A DNA stretch of 64,000 nt from Apoderus coryli (Eukaryota; Arthropoda; Insecta; Coleoptera; Attelabidae): positions 15,707,651 to 15,771,650 of the forward strand of contig OU452203.1 of NCBI GenBank assembly GCA_911728435.2. Reading direction: 5' to 3'. The notes beneath the pieces are model-generated. The model did not search any database, had not been told where the DNA came from, and saw only the letters and a list, made by a program, of their open reading frames with translations. Made by a program: the position numbers and the translations under genes. Shown here piece by piece: positions 1-61,443 of the stretch (position 1 is the stretch's first letter; each line of letters starts with the position of its first letter).

Positions 1-3000
1 TGGCTGTCCACTACGTATTCATTGCACTGCATCATGGATTCATCCTGAGACGCGTGATCAACATATTTTAATTGGAGCCGAAGAAGGCATCTACAATCTG
101 AATTTGAATGAGCTGCATGAAACATGTATAGATCAATTGTATAATAGACGGACAGTATGGATGTATGTAATTAAAGATGTACTTATGACACTGACAGGTA
201 TGTAATATGATAATTTGTTCCATCCTGGATGGTAAACTAGCATTTGTTCGACTTAAAACTCGTTGTCAAAATGTCAGTTTATTTACAAATTGTAAATCGA
301 ACATTTTTTACCCACTCAAAAGTCAGGTTTACCTACTGAATTATATACAACTGCACATAATTTATGAAATATTCTCTTAAAGTTTGATGCTCAAAGTTTT
401 GTGTATTTTAGGTAAAACGCTTCAGCTTTACCGTCACGATCTACTAGCATTACAAAGTAAGCAGACTAATAGATTCAGTTTACATATGAACAAAATACCG
501 GAACGTTTAGTACCACGAAAATTCGCACTAACCACTAAAGTACCAGACACAAGAGGCAGCCAACGGTGTTGTGTTGCACGAAATCCATATAACGGTTATA
601 AATATCTGTGTGGAGCGACATCTACCGGTATCTACTTGATGCAGTGGTATGACCCGCTGAACAAGTTTATGCTGTTAAAGGTTAGTTGGGAATTGGGAAG
701 GGTTTTTATAACTTTAGATACTTTCTAACATTTCTTTCTGACACAAATTTTTATATAATAAGGATGGTCGTTGTATTAGACGAACAAAAATTGTGGAATC
801 AAATTCGAACACATAAATTTCTCTATAACTACAGTTGTTTAGTAAACAGAGTGTTATATTAAAATTTAAATTAAGATCAGCAAAAGATAGCGTACTAACC
901 ACACCCAAGCTAAAATAATTCAAGCTTTGTTTACCGAAGACAAACGAATTGTCTGAGGTAAAGAATCACTTGAGTTTAGACTTATTTTCACCAAATATTG
1001 GTACACATTTCTTATTACTTGTTTAACATCGGGAGATAAATGCTTTCTTCTGAAAGTTACACTCCAAGATGCCCCACTTTGAGCTAGTAAAAAAATTATA
1101 CCCCGACTCTGCCCAAATAGGTACTAAATTTGAGACATTTCATGGCAAAAGAGATAACTAGGTTTTTTGGCAGTCAAAAATATCAACGATGTATTCTAAA
1201 CATCAATGCTAATGCTTGTCGATTCTGTGTTAAACTTTAATTTGTTTATGAATTGCTTGTTACATAATGTAACAAGACTTTAGGTTTTGTTGGACATTTG
1301 TTTCACACGACCATGCATTCACCACACGGGCCGTTTAGTTGATCCACAACTCATCAGTGATGATCGGAAGGCAGTGTGACCCAAATTTCGAACATCACAT
1401 AAAGCCTCCCGCCAGGGAATTTAAGCGTCTCTAGTGTTGGCAATGGGATGGGATGTCGCCAAAAACATGTTTTTGTCTTAGTTTGTTTTATTTTATTTTT
1501 TTCAGCATGTTAGTTGTGATTTGCCAATGTCACTAAATGTTTTTGAGATGATCATTACACCAGAATTGGAATATCCTATGGTGTGTGTCTCAATAAAACA
1601 AGCATACCAACCTAATAGATTCAAATTGGATTTGATCAATATGAACTCGGGTAACAATTCAGCTAGTTACAACTTTATACATTACCGAATTAATATTTTT
1701 GTTTTATTTAGGTGCTAGTTGGTTTCACAGCGATGAACTACAAGATATGGATGGTACTGCTACAGTAATTCCTAGACGTGAAAACTTGGATATTGTTAAT
1801 GTGACGCAGTTAGATAAAGATTCGATACTGGTGTGTTACGATAATATAATAAGAATTGTAACACCACAGGGAAAAATCAAAATAAACAAAAAGCAAGTGT
1901 CGGATTTGAGATTTGATTTCCGAATTGAGAGTATATGTAAGTAATTTAAATAAATCAGAAAATATGGATCGAATGAGCTGATAATAGTCAAAAATAACTT
2001 CATAAACATTGTCGGTGGATCTTCGATCCCCACTTTTTAAATAAGGTGCCGTTTAATGAACTACACATTGAGAATTAAAGTGCTGGAATAGTACAAATGT
2101 TAACAACCTCCAGCGATTAATGTGTATAATGTTTACAGTTTTGATGTGGCGTTGATGTTTATGTGAAATTTGATTTCGCTGTAATAATATTTTGTTTCAG
2201 TTTGCCTTGCTGACAGCGTATTGGCTTTCCATAAGCATGGTGTACAAGGAAGGTCCTTAAGGAATGGAGAAATCACTCAAGAAATCACAGACACCTCGCG
2301 CACATATAAATTGCTAGGTTCTGACAAGTAAGTGAAGTATATTTTATATATAATAATCGAATATCTCTCAGGAACATATATACGAAATCATAATGAATTG
2401 CAATAATTGAAGGGTAATTCAATTTACAGAAGTGTTGCTAGTGCTTGTTAAGGTATGGTTCCGTTTGTGCAGCGGACGCATGCGTTTGCTATTGCAGTGA
2501 AGGTAGTTCACCTTGTGCAGTGGCAACGCAACACTGTAAAATCGTTTGTATCGCCCAAAAATATTTTTTTTGCCACAGCCTGGAGTTGAACACAGGACCT
2601 TACGCATGCAAAGCCCGCACTCTACCACTTAGGACACCGACGCTTATGTAAATTAATTTCTAAAAGTATATATAAGACCTATATATACCAACTACCTAAC
2701 TGGTAGGCAATTTTCTGGAGATTTATGAAGTTAAATATCAAAAGTATCCTATTGCTGTAAAGCTGCTTCTTTTAAGAGGTATCACTAGACCCCTAGTGCT
2801 ATTTAAAAATTTGAGGATTGTGTGCACCCTATCACAGAGCTAAAGCGATTTCAACCAAAAACTAATGGGTTGATCCTAGGACAGACACCCCCAAACTTAT
2901 ATACCAAAATTTAGCTCAATTGGTTGAAGCGTTTAGCCGCTATCGTGGAAGAATACATACAGACAGAGTTCCATCTGGAAATGGTCTTAATCGTCTCAGG

Positions 3001-3513
3001 TGACTTTAAAATTGTTATATCCGTTTAGGATACCATGTATAAAACTAAGACTTGTGCACTGAGGCTAACCTGTCCATTTCATCGCATCCAGATTCGTTCA
3101 CAGTCGTGCAAGGACCAGATGGTACCTATCGGGGTTATCAAACACAACGTCTTTGATACATTGATTGACATAGCGTTAGACAGAAACCACCATTCAATTT
3201 TTTTAAGGGTCACATCTATGTTCTGAGCCGAAACATTCCTATCCTTGTCGGAGCGTACAACAAAAGTGGAGAATCATTGATGTAACACAAGAACAATATT
3301 CGGTCTAAAACCGATCTCTGGGATACTCCGCATTGGAGTGAAAGTGTCTTTGTTTCTGCTACATTTTTCCCGTTAAACTTGTTCATATATTTAAAATGTA
3401 TTATTTCTTTCAGGGTTGTGATGTTAGAAAGTAACTTACTACGTTCGGGAACATTAACAAATGACGAAGGTCATGATTTGTATATTTTAGCTGGACATGA
3501 GGCTAGTTATTAA
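1..3513 (+). CDS. hppy: Happyhour/MAP4K3-type Ste20 kinase, 3' part (CNH domain), six exons, 5' truncated by window
   Basis: This is the C-terminal end of a GCK-I family protein kinase (MAP4K3/5; happyhour in Drosophila), which acts in TOR/JNK and EGFR-linked signalling. Only the citron-homology (CNH) regulatory domain is in the window; the kinase domain would lie upstream. Exons: 1-197, 412-680, 1506-1650, 1712-1936, 2201-2327, 3414-3513. All have GT-AG borders and matching phases, giving about 353 residues and a TAA stop at 3511-3513. CNH hallmarks seen in order: [55 protein letters not shown]-like strand [33 protein letters not shown], and the terminal LYILAGHEA. The frame enters at base 2. 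Family assignment rests on remembered MAP4K3 sequences; paralogue MAP4K5 is the main alternative. The last intron (2328-3413) carries a tRNA-like relic. Confidence 0.88.
2571..2639 (-). pseudogene. tRNA-Ala(TGC)-like relic, possibly a SINE head
   Basis: On the minus strand this stretch reads like a degenerate alanine tRNA. There is an A-box-like AGTGGTAGAGTGC, an anticodon loop CTTTGCA (anticodon TGC) inside GGGCTTTGCATGC, and a B-box-like GGTCCTGTGTTCAACTC. The acceptor arms (GGTGTCC and the 3' end) do not pair, so it should not fold into a functional tRNA. It lies in the last intron of the kinase gene. It could be a tRNA pseudogene or the 5' head of a tRNA-derived SINE. Confidence 0.55.
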
Positions 3514-3536
3514 ATTATAATACACTCTAGGTCAAC

Positions 3537-3542
3537 AATAAA
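3537..3542 (+). terminator. Polyadenylation signal AATAAA of the kinase gene
   Basis: A canonical AATAAA lies 24 bases after the kinase stop codon. Its position and strand fit a poly(A) signal with a very short 3' UTR. Other AATAAA matches are common in this A+T-rich DNA, so use of this one is inferred from proximity only. Confidence 0.5.
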
Positions 3543-6500
3543 TTGAAGGTAGGAACAAATATTTTTATTTCTTATTCCTTCAACCCTTTATTAGATCGGT
3601 ATGATATTGTGATAACTCATATATTCCAAATCATAGTAAAGTAAGACAAGGTCAAGTTACGTCACACTCTTTAACCATGTCACATTTTGTGATGGAAACC
3701 TGCAGACAATCCGGCGATTCAATGCGAAAACTCGCCAATCTGCTGGAAAAGTGATGAAATTTTTGGGCTCAAAAGGTTTTTTTATTGATTGATTTTCTAC
3801 ATGACCGATCAACGGTAAATGCAGCCTAGTAATACCTGCTAGTACATGGCGCTAACGATGTCCTTCTGCATGACAACTAGTAGCTGCATATAACAGCATT
3901 AACTTGTCCTAAACTCACCCAGTTACACTGGTAAACTCTTGAACAGCAACCTTACAATTGTAAGTCTGCTGTCTGTTCCAGACTAAACTCAGTGTTGACC
4001 CCATATTAAAAGAAGCACTAATATGGCAAAGAACTAGTTTTCGGAGCAGTGGTCTTCGTTCTTCAGTGACTGGATCTAAAAGCTTCCTATCCGATGGATT
4101 AAATATATATCTAAGCAAGCTATGACGAAATAGTAATTTAACAGAGTAACCGCAGACTTGGCGAGACCTACAAATCAGTGTTTTTCAGTTGTGTAACATA
4201 AAGAGTCATCAATCAAACAACCATACATGCTTCGAGGCACCAGGCCTCATCATCAGTGGTTTTTGATCCTAGAGGGATTTATTAAATTTATTTCGTGGAA
4301 ATTAGACTTTTATTTCCCACATATATCTGTCTCCACTTAAATATGGACCAATTCTTTAAATACAAAACATTGTTTGGAACCGACTTTCAAAAAATTCGTA
4401 CCACATTTTTAGATTTTTCCTGTAGAATGTCATTAGTTGCTCTTCTTCAAAATCCAGATCCATATTGAACTAATATTTGAAAACTTGTGTAGCAGCAAGA
4501 AATATTCTATGCTATAAATTTGCAGCAATTTTTTTTACATTTCATGAATCGGAAAAGTTACTAATGGAATCGTCCATTGGGCGCAAAGTCCGAAAGCGCC
4601 CAATAGTCGAATTTTTTGCTCATTATAAAATTTTGAAAACTTAAATTAATCTAAACTATTATGTAAATAGCAAAAATTCTGTAATACACAATTTAATGTG
4701 AAAGGTTTCTTTTTATAAAGAATTTCAATAAAGAAAAACTTTGAAGAATCCACTTATGTAGTTTGACTCTAATCAAAATCAAACAAGTGCACTTGTTTGA
4801 TTTACAAAATTATATTTATTTATTTCTGCAACTTGGCCGTTTTAGACCCAGCATAATTAAATATGAAATAAAGATTATACAAATAATATATAAATATCAA
4901 CTAAACTATGAATAATAAATCTCCCGAAACACTGAATTTTAACTAATTATTTTGTTGATGTTCATTTTCAGATGATGCTCACTAATTTATTTAAAATAAG
5001 AAGAAATAGAAACATGAGATTATTTATCGGTTTTAATGGGAGTATAGATGACATATACTTTTTTATAGTTTAAATTTTTGGTCATTACCACATGTAGATT
5101 ATTAGAATTAATAATTGAAAGATAAGAAATAAGTGTGAGAGACAAGAGACATGACGTAAACTATAAAATATAAAACTAACTGAATAAATAAGAACAATCT
5201 ATCACAAAAATTTATAAGAGGTTTGTGGTAGGAAAGAAATAATTCCTGTGGTTTATTTATTGAATATATTTTGTTGATTAAAATATTTATTTCCAAAGAA
5301 ATGTATAGTACTTAAACGTAGCATTGGTAGAAAATGCTTAGTTGATGTCATCGACTGGGTAATATAAGCGTGTGTCAAACAAAGACCCATTGTCAAAATT
5401 TCGTTATCCTCTCTTATCGAATGCGATTTGACAGATTTTGATTTTATTGGTAATAACGTTTTTGTGCAATTAATGGGATATTGTATCTTACCTCATCGAC
5501 TAAGTATAGTACAAGGGGTCGCTATAAAATTAACAAGACTATTGCTGTAGAATCTTTTATTTTGATTACAGTTTTGAATTACGATTTTGTTATAGTTATA
5601 TAAATATAGGATTCATGGATTAAGGTTAAATAAGCATCTTCAGGCCTCTATAAATTACAAATGATCAACATCAATAAACATTATTCTATTTTGAATTAAT
5701 ACATATTTAGGTATCACCGAGACAAATCAATTTTTACACTTTTAGCAATCACATGCATAGTTAACCATCGGCCACTGAGTTTAGTAGCACATTATGAACT
5801 CGTTTTTAACTATTACACATTTTTTTGGACATAATAGATTTTAAGTCAATACAGGATATTTGATTATTTTTATGTGGTTTAAAAGACGTGTACAAATTCA
5901 TTTAAAGACAAAATTTGATGATAAAAACGTATATGTATGTGCTTTTAGAAAGCATTGTTTTGTTTATTAATTTTAGGTTCTCTATAGATAGAGCTATAGA
6001 GAGAAATATAACACCACTTTTTAGATATATCTATCAAAATAATATTAATTAAATTAGTATAATAATAATACAAAAATATATACATTGGAAAACAAACGAT
6101 AGATTATAAAAATATTTTTGAAAACTTATTTATAGTTAAAAAAAAGTACCTGGTAATTTTGATTTTTGAAAATTTTGACCAAATTAATAATAAATAATTA
6201 TGAATAACGGGACATAATAATAATGTAGGAAAGGTCTCATCTAAAAAAACAACTACACTGCATTTTTTTTTTGATAGGTCACTGGGCTGAGTGCAACGGT
6301 ATACCGTATTAAGTGTACTTTATAGCTCTGCTATAAAAATATATTCTGAAATTTAATCCAAGGTCTCAAGAACTTCCTGTGTAATGGTCAAAATTTTCAT
6401 TCAAGATTACTACATTTATTATATGTAAAAAAGTTTATTCAATTTATATATTATAATTATATATTTCTTGGGGAGAAAATTAAAATAGAAATTATTGTTG

Positions 6501-9500
6501 TACCGCTACAGCAGACGATATTGAAGAAATGTATGTTTAACTAGTTGTTTTGATCTGTGATGGTCAAAAATTATCTGAAATAGTAAGTAACATTGACAAT
6601 CAGTGGTTAGGAAATTGTGCAGGTGCATAAATAATTATTGGACCTCCATCTGTATATCGAACAAGTTCTACTTAAAATGCAAAGTGCTAGGAATTAATTA
6701 CAGTAAAATGACTGGTTAAAACTTCGCATTCTGTCTGCGAACAATAATTAGTAGACACTTATTTTTACTTAATAATGGCTATATCAAAATTTGTATGTAG
6801 ATTAATTAATTATTTCTAAAATAAGGCTGGATAGACTATGTCGTAATTTACGAGAAACTGTAAGTTGCCGTTCTGTGCGCCTTTTTACACATCCAACGGT
6901 ATTTCCAATGTTAAGACATGTAATAATTTAGAGCTGTGACAAAACAAATTTTTTGAACATATTAGAAAAGTTAAGCTAATTTGAACCTTGAACCTTGAAA
7001 ATATGTATACAGGATTGTTTTGTATTTTTTACTATTTCAAAATTTTCGATATATTTTAAATTTTTGTTACAAATGTGAGAAAAATACTACCTCCCATTGT
7101 TTAGGCTATGAATTGTGCAAATTTTCTCAAATGAAAAGTACAAGAGGTTAGTGTTTCTTTTTGAACCATAAATCAGTTCTGTTGGGCTGTTGGATCAATG
7201 TTATGCATTCAATCCAAAGACTATTCAGGCACTTCACAATCTATGAAGCTGTGAAATATGGGCGGAAATCTTAGAAAAAGTATTTTAAAATTGTATTAAC
7301 CGGATAGTCTACTTCAAAGGCAGTTAACTAAAATATTCCATAATTAACCGAAATAAAAAAAATCGAAATGTTTACTTTTTTCAATAAACCAACAATCTGA
7401 AATTCGGACAAATATGTATAACTTTTAAACTATCGATTCCACACTAACGTTTCAATTGTATTTCAATCTTCATCAAAGCTTTATTATCATTCCAGCTTTT
7501 TTCACAATAAGCCCATGAGGCTGCAGTGAAACCGGGGACAGCTTTAAATATGAAACAGTGTGTGATCGATAGTTTAATTTATCTATACATATCCCAATTC
7601 CGAACAAAGTTCAAGAGAGTAACCGTTATTAAGATGTTTGAGAACAGGAAAAAGCAATTTTTATGAAAAAAAGTCTCTTAAAATTCAAGAATGCTTTATT
7701 ATTCAGGATGTTATTTGTACATTTTTAGTATGGTACTTTGTTACTGCGCGGGCTTGCTCTTGACGTTTTTTTTTATCCAGTTTCTGTCCATACCATATCT
7801 AGTGTCACGTCAGGACTATCATCTAGCATTCTTTCAAAACCACAATCACCAATGAATTATACCGTTTTGGTTATAAGGTTAATCAAAAATTTGGTTATTG
7901 AAATCGCAACTTCAGTTCGATTTTTTCTAATTACGATATTTTAGCAGTAAATCAGGATGTGCAAAAATGCGTTCCGTACCGATGTAAATAAATTCAAAAT
8001 TAAAAAAAAAAAGAGGTACAAACAAAATATATAAAAAGATTGATATATTATAATAATAAACAATATTTTTTTTCTGTAGATAGAATAAAATTTAAAAGAA
8101 ATATATTGAGAAAAACATAATAAAATTTAAAAATATTGAGATATATGTGTTTGTTTTCATGTTTATATACTTTAATATTTTACAGGAATTTATTTATCAC
8201 AATTTTGATGTCACATTTGCATAACTATCATATCGTCAAAAATATTAAGTTTTAGCATTGTCTAAACATCCAGATTTGTTTAGTCAATATTTTTAGTAAT
8301 TAAATCATGTAACATATATTTACTTGCATAATATACAAACGTACGAAAAACTTTTGTTAGGTTTATATATTTTTCTGTACCCACAATAATTAGTGTTAGT
8401 CTGGTTAATACCTAGTCAAAAAATATGTGAATCAAAATTATTATTAACACTATTAGTTCGCCCACTTAACGTCACAGGCCTATGTACGGGAAAATTGCTG
8501 TGATTAAGGTTTCACCATTGACACTCTTCCAAACATGTTAGTCCAAAATGAAAAATTGTATTATTAAAATTATTTTATTTTTACAAGGATTGAAGATTAT
8601 AAACCTAATATCAGCTTAAGTTTTCAATAAGGAATCTGGCTACAAGTGGATATATATAACCTGTATCTGCAATAACATCAACAGCACTTTACGTTTGGCT
8701 GTGTTTATAATTACATTATAAAAGTCATTAATCAAAAATTGATTATAATAATAATTATTATTAGTGGTATATATTTTGAAATTAGTATTATTTTTAGATT
8801 TAATTATTAAAAGCACTGTTTTACTTTTTTTGTACATATTGTGTATACATTTTACTGATTCTAAAGATGTTTTATTATTAAATTATGCCAAAACAGAGAT
8901 AGCGCGGGTGTAAAACCAACTATTTAACTTTAGGGGGCACAAATATATAAAAGCGTTCTTGGTACTACTGATGCAATAATAGAGGGGATAAATATCAACA
9001 TCCGGTATCATGAATTACTACACAAAGTTTGTAATGAATTTCTGAGTTGTATAAATTAATAATAATATTTATCTTACACATTTTTGTATTAATTGTGTAT
9101 TTAGTGTAAATTTAGTTTAACCAAAACTTTTAGTGTAACTAATCTCCTTTTGATTGTTATATTTATTATTATAATTACCTACTTAGTACATATTTTGTAG
9201 AATTTTTGTTAAAAATTAACACTGTTTTAGTTAACACATCCGTATATTGTTTAATAGTATTATTATTTAACAATAAATAAAGATATTTTAATTGTTGTTC
9301 TTTTTTTAATCATTTATTTTTCAGTCTAAATCATACCAAAGGAAATCAGCCTCAAGACCTCTGTGTCGCTTTCGCTTTGATGTACAACAAAGTGTGTGTT
9401 CGAAATCTACAAAATTCCGACTGGTTCTGGAGATATCCCCAAAAATCAATTTTTGTGACAACTTATGATACACTGATGAATATCTTAAAATAAACTCAGA

Positions 9501-10849
9501 AAAAATTGTGGACATCTGCGGAACCAGTCGGAATTTTCTTAATTTCGAAAGCACATTTTGATGTACTCAAAACGGGCAAATTTCCTCCTAATTAACAGAC
9601 ATTTTTCTCTCATATGGTTGCTCAGCTGTCTGTACTGGCTCCTTACCTTGGGCATCTTGTATATAAAGGAGCTTGAATAATACGATATGGTCACAAAAGT
9701 TAATAACAATTTTTATTTTATTTGTTGTTTGTAACTAATGTTTACAATTTTTCATATAAAAAAATATTTTCTGTTCTTTTTATTAGTAAATTAACCGGCA
9801 CGAAACCCTAGGTTTGTCTATGCAAGGGGGACTCTATGGGCACTATTATTTGAGCCCTACAGTAAAACCTAAGAAAATAATACATTTTTTTGGAAAAATC
9901 ATAAATTGTGACGATGTATTAAAATATTTTAGTACATACATAAAATAATTTAAATATTTTCTCTACCAGCGGAAGTTACCTCCAAAATATTTTAACGCGA
10001 TAAATTAAATTGGCATATTTTCCAAATTAAATTGTCATTCTAATATGGCAGAACATCAAAAAGTACAACACGATTGCCATTGTTTTTATATTTCAAATAG
10101 TGAATTTTCTAATAATATTTCGGCTAATTTCTAAAAATATAACATCCAACAAAGACAGAAGCTTTGCATTTAAAAATAGACTTATATTACCTACTGTGCT
10201 ATTCGGTGCCCGTTTTTGAACGAATTTTTCCTGCTTGTGTTTCTTTTCATTTAAATGTAGTTTTTAGGAAATTAATTCGATTACAAAGGTAAGTAATATT
10301 TATTATTTTTTTATTGCTTAGACATACATTTAATTATTTAGTTATACCTACCATTAATTATTACTAAAACTAAGACTTTGTTAACTTCCGTTATATGTAG
10401 GTATCTAACTAGTTAATATAAATAGAATAGATAACCTACAACACGAAAATTTGCAACATATTAGTACACCTATATTATACGGATGAATAAGTATGGTATG
10501 CAAAAATGTATTAATTTATAAAAAACAAAAATCTAATGTGTTCTATACACATGCATCTAGTTACAAAAAATATGTTGCACCGATAGAAATAAAGGTTAAT
10601 TTTTTTATCACTTAAATCCCTAAATAAAATACTTCTGGTACGTCAATGGCCATCAAACGCAAAAGAGCATTTAAAAAAATAAAAATTAACCAAAAAACAA
10701 AATTCGAAATAAACAACACTAAATATCTTGAACACGCAAAGTGATATCAAAATTGAATAAAAGAAATGCTTCTTAACGCATTGTAGGAGGAGACACATAC
10801 ACCCCAGATTAATCTGGGCCAACACTGACCCATATATACACTATTCCAA
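3543..10849. other. Intergenic A+T-rich spacer between kinase and RyR; no gene recognised
   Basis: I see no conserved protein motif or consistent splice structure here. The short open frames are not longer than chance would give in this composition. At 3775-4260 the minus strand shows a possible retroposon: it ends in an AATCAATCAATAAAAAA-type tail and contains ACTGATGATGAGGCC, a phrase common in insect repeat 5' ends. This is weak. A foldback sits at 9375-9560 (separate entry). Long poly-A/T runs and TA-rich tracts dominate 4560-9300. Confidence 0.4.
9375..9560. repeat. Foldback/MITE-like inverted repeat
   Basis: A perfect 17-bp inverted repeat pairs 9411-9427 (aaaattccgactggttc) with 9521-9537. 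Pairing continues imperfectly outward through TTCGAAAT and GATGTAC-containing arms on both sides, so the whole unit folds as a stem-loop with a loop of about 90 bases. This is typical of a decayed non-autonomous inverted-repeat element. The apparent minus-strand open frame across it has no recognisable protein content. Confidence 0.6.
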
Positions 10850-11740
10850 AAACATGATATTCGTAATCAGAGGCCAGGTAGATGTAGGGTCATACTGGAT
10901 CGCGCACAAGTCGGTGATCAGTCCAGCCTTTTTGTCTAAAAAGTGTGTTCGTAATAACAAGATCTTGCTCTGTGCATTTGCAATAGATCGTTGGAGTTAC
11001 ATCTTCCTACTCCTTCTTTGCCGATGGTATTATGCCAGAGAGCAGAGTCTCGACCAACTCGAGCGTTGAAGTCTCCTAGCAGGATGATCTTGTCTGAGTC
11101 AGGAACGTTGGTCAGCATTCTATCAAGCTGCGAGTAGAATTCCTCTTATAATTCTTCGTCTGTGTGCATGGTTGGCACGTACGCGCTTATAATTGTGACT
11201 CGCAGATACTGGCTTAGCCTAGGCGAAGGGTCATCAACCTCTCATGTATGCCAGATGGTAGTTACACATCCGACACCATGGTTTGCCCCTAGGAGCTTCC
11301 AGATCATACAATCCTGCTCCCGTCGCGACTCCCCGATCGCCGCAGGGCTTTTGATAGTGACGTTTGGACTTATCCTTCGTTGGAATACGCCTGTGCGTGA
11401 GATTTTTTAACGTGGTAATGCTGCTGCACATCAGCAATCACACGAACCCTGAGAGAACCTGAAGTCCGACCCAATGGCATAGTGAGTACGACGATTGGAG
11501 ACTCCAGCACTGCTGCAATCTGTTGCTGGGGTGTAATGGATGCGTGAGTAAGATGGTGGTTCGCATCCTAGACGACGCTTAAGGGCATGGGATGGAGGCC
11601 TCGGTGCGACGTATAACGAGATCAAACTCGTCCATTTAGTTGTCGCACTGTTGTGGCTACAGGCAGTACGGCTCGCCAAGAGTGCCGTAGCAGAGAAGTC
11701 ATTCTCTGGCCTGACTTTTTCTGTATTTTTATGTAATTTT
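10850..11740 (-). mobile_element. Non-LTR retrotransposon fragment (5' region plus APE endonuclease), copy 1
   Basis: The minus strand carries a broken LINE. From its 5' side: a 5' untranslated/leader segment (around 11430-11740, shared with copy 2 at 24987-25150), then frames reading VTIISAYVPTMHTDEE and IILLGDFNARVGRDSALW followed by IGKEGVG, which are APE-type endonuclease motifs (GDFNARVG carries the catalytic D/N). Downstream, WTDHRLV marks the end of the endonuclease domain, reached after an internal deletion. Several frameshifts and stops break the frame, and no reverse transcriptase follows, so it is dead and truncated. The family resembles the LINEs often mis-annotated as craniofacial development protein 2-like in arthropods. 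The exact clade is not assigned. Confidence 0.75.
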
Positions 11741-11999
11741 ATACACAAGGACGTATAAATAAAACCGAGGAAAACAAAAGACAAAATAGGTAATCCAGAA
11801 ATTAAAAGATTTACAATTTATAAGAGATCAGTTTGATGTCCATTTTTTTTTAAATCCAATTCATTCGTAATTTTGAAATTTCCAATAAAGGTTAAGACAA
11901 ACTAGTTGCATAACTTTCTGTTCTTGCAGAATAATGATTACTGACCTGTTTTTATTTAATTCTCCAATTTAAGAGGCACTGGCAATACCGCAATGTTCA

Positions 12000-12189
12000 T
12001 AATGCCGCTGCCGCATAACATAAATCAAAATCACTTTGACCTTTGACAGATAGAAAAATCGAACACTAGGGTTTGTTTAGTAGTAAACAATAATAGCTGT
12101 AGTCATTTATATTTTAAGGTAAAACATTTGGAAATCACCTTTGATAATTTGATTATTATGTCATTTTAGATATTTAATCATCCCCCAAC
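12000..12189 (+). promoter_or_regulatory. Probable RyR 5' leader with possible small UTR intron
   Basis: The stretch just upstream of the RyR start codon should contain the 5' UTR. A possible 51-bp leader intron runs from 12119 (AAG|gtaaaa) to 12169 (ttttag), but this is based on splice dinucleotides alone. No convincing TATA box or initiator could be singled out in the A+T-rich background. The transcription start is unknown. Confidence 0.25.
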
Positions 12190-60129
<47,940 letters not shown>

Positions 60130-60371
60130 TTTCTAAACATTATCTTCTATTAATTTGCTCAAAAATAAGTAATTTATTGTAGTGCTATTTCTTTTAACAA
60201 ACGTTTCTCGATATTCGTTAAGTATATAAATATAGAAGGAAAATTTTAATATGATACACAAGCGGCAGAAAATGTTAGCGACCGTATAAGGATTTTAACG
60301 ACCTAATTATTTATATTTTTCATGAAAAAATATAAAATTGTTATGGATATTATTTAAGTGAAATATTGTAC

Positions 60372-60377
60372 AATAAA
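60372..60377 (+). terminator. Probable RyR polyadenylation signal AATAAA
   Basis: A canonical AATAAA lies 243 bases after the RyR stop codon, giving a plausible short 3' UTR. The A+T-rich context makes other sites possible. Confidence 0.45.
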
Positions 60378-61443
60378 TATTTTCTTGATGATATGAATTG
60401 TGCTGTTTAATTTTTGTAACACAGTCGGAATATAGTACTGCTCTTATAAAAAAGTGCGCTTATGATTTATCTAGACATAGGTATTTCACAAATTCTATCA
60501 GCATATTATTGTTTAATTTTTTGTCTAGTTATGTAGAATTTGAAAGCTCTCCCTTCAAATATTTTTTTTTAATATATCTTCGACATATACATATTCAATT
60601 TTAATATTCAAAGCGTTATATTAAAGGCAAAAAAGCAAACTTATATTTTTAACTAACATTTATTTAAAGATAAAGTTACAATAATAATCCAATGAACAAC
60701 ACAAGAAATTCTTTTTTATTGTTCTACATGATTTAAGATTGAATTTTACTTAACAATATCTACGTTCGCAACAATATTAAAATATATAATTCTTAGTTTA
60801 TTTTTTAGAAATAGATACTCCAATTTACAGAAAAAGTTTCTAAACCATTTTTTGTAGGAGCAACAATTTAATACTGTTATAGGCCGATGTCAAAACTATT
60901 AAAATATACAATATTAACAACGAGGTTTTAAATAACTTTTATTAGATTTACATTTAGAAAGGAAAAAGATAGAGAATTTTAATTAATTTCCTTTATCATA
61001 TTCACTTACCCCATTTTATAGTCCGATATTTTTACAAAATTAATGAGAAATTAAACGTCTCTCCTTCCCGATGCAATATTACTGTTATCAATCCGATTAG
61101 AAAAATGGATCAGCTTTGACAAATCATATTTGACGTACCTTTTACAGTGAAACTGCAAATGATCATATTATATCAATCTAGTCAAGCTGGGTGAAAAGGG
61201 AAATTTTTCTTAAAAATGGTTAAAATTTTACTTTTAAAGACATATTTTTAAAGTAGGTATTTAATGTCACTTTCCTAATGTAACAAAAGGATATTTATCA
61301 TGAAAACTCGATCAAACATCGTGCTACCTACTCTAGTACCCGAGTTAATAGTTTCTATCAATCTTCAGTGAACAATCACGTCCATTCAATGTCATTGTAT
61401 TTGTAAGTCTCCCAAAAAATACAGTCCTTCAATCGATATAATT
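60378..61443. other. Convergent intergenic gap between RyR and GPCR genes
   Basis: About 1 kb of A+T-rich DNA between two converging genes. It should contain the 3' UTR of the GPCR gene on the minus strand; several TTTATT (minus AATAAA) matches occur, for example 60938-60943. No protein-coding or RNA gene is seen. Confidence 0.4.

Noticed and set aside
11431..11784. Minus-strand open frame of 117 codons near LINE copy 1
   Set aside because: It covers the LINE leader, which is repeated at 24987-25150 with a different frame, so it is not a conserved protein.
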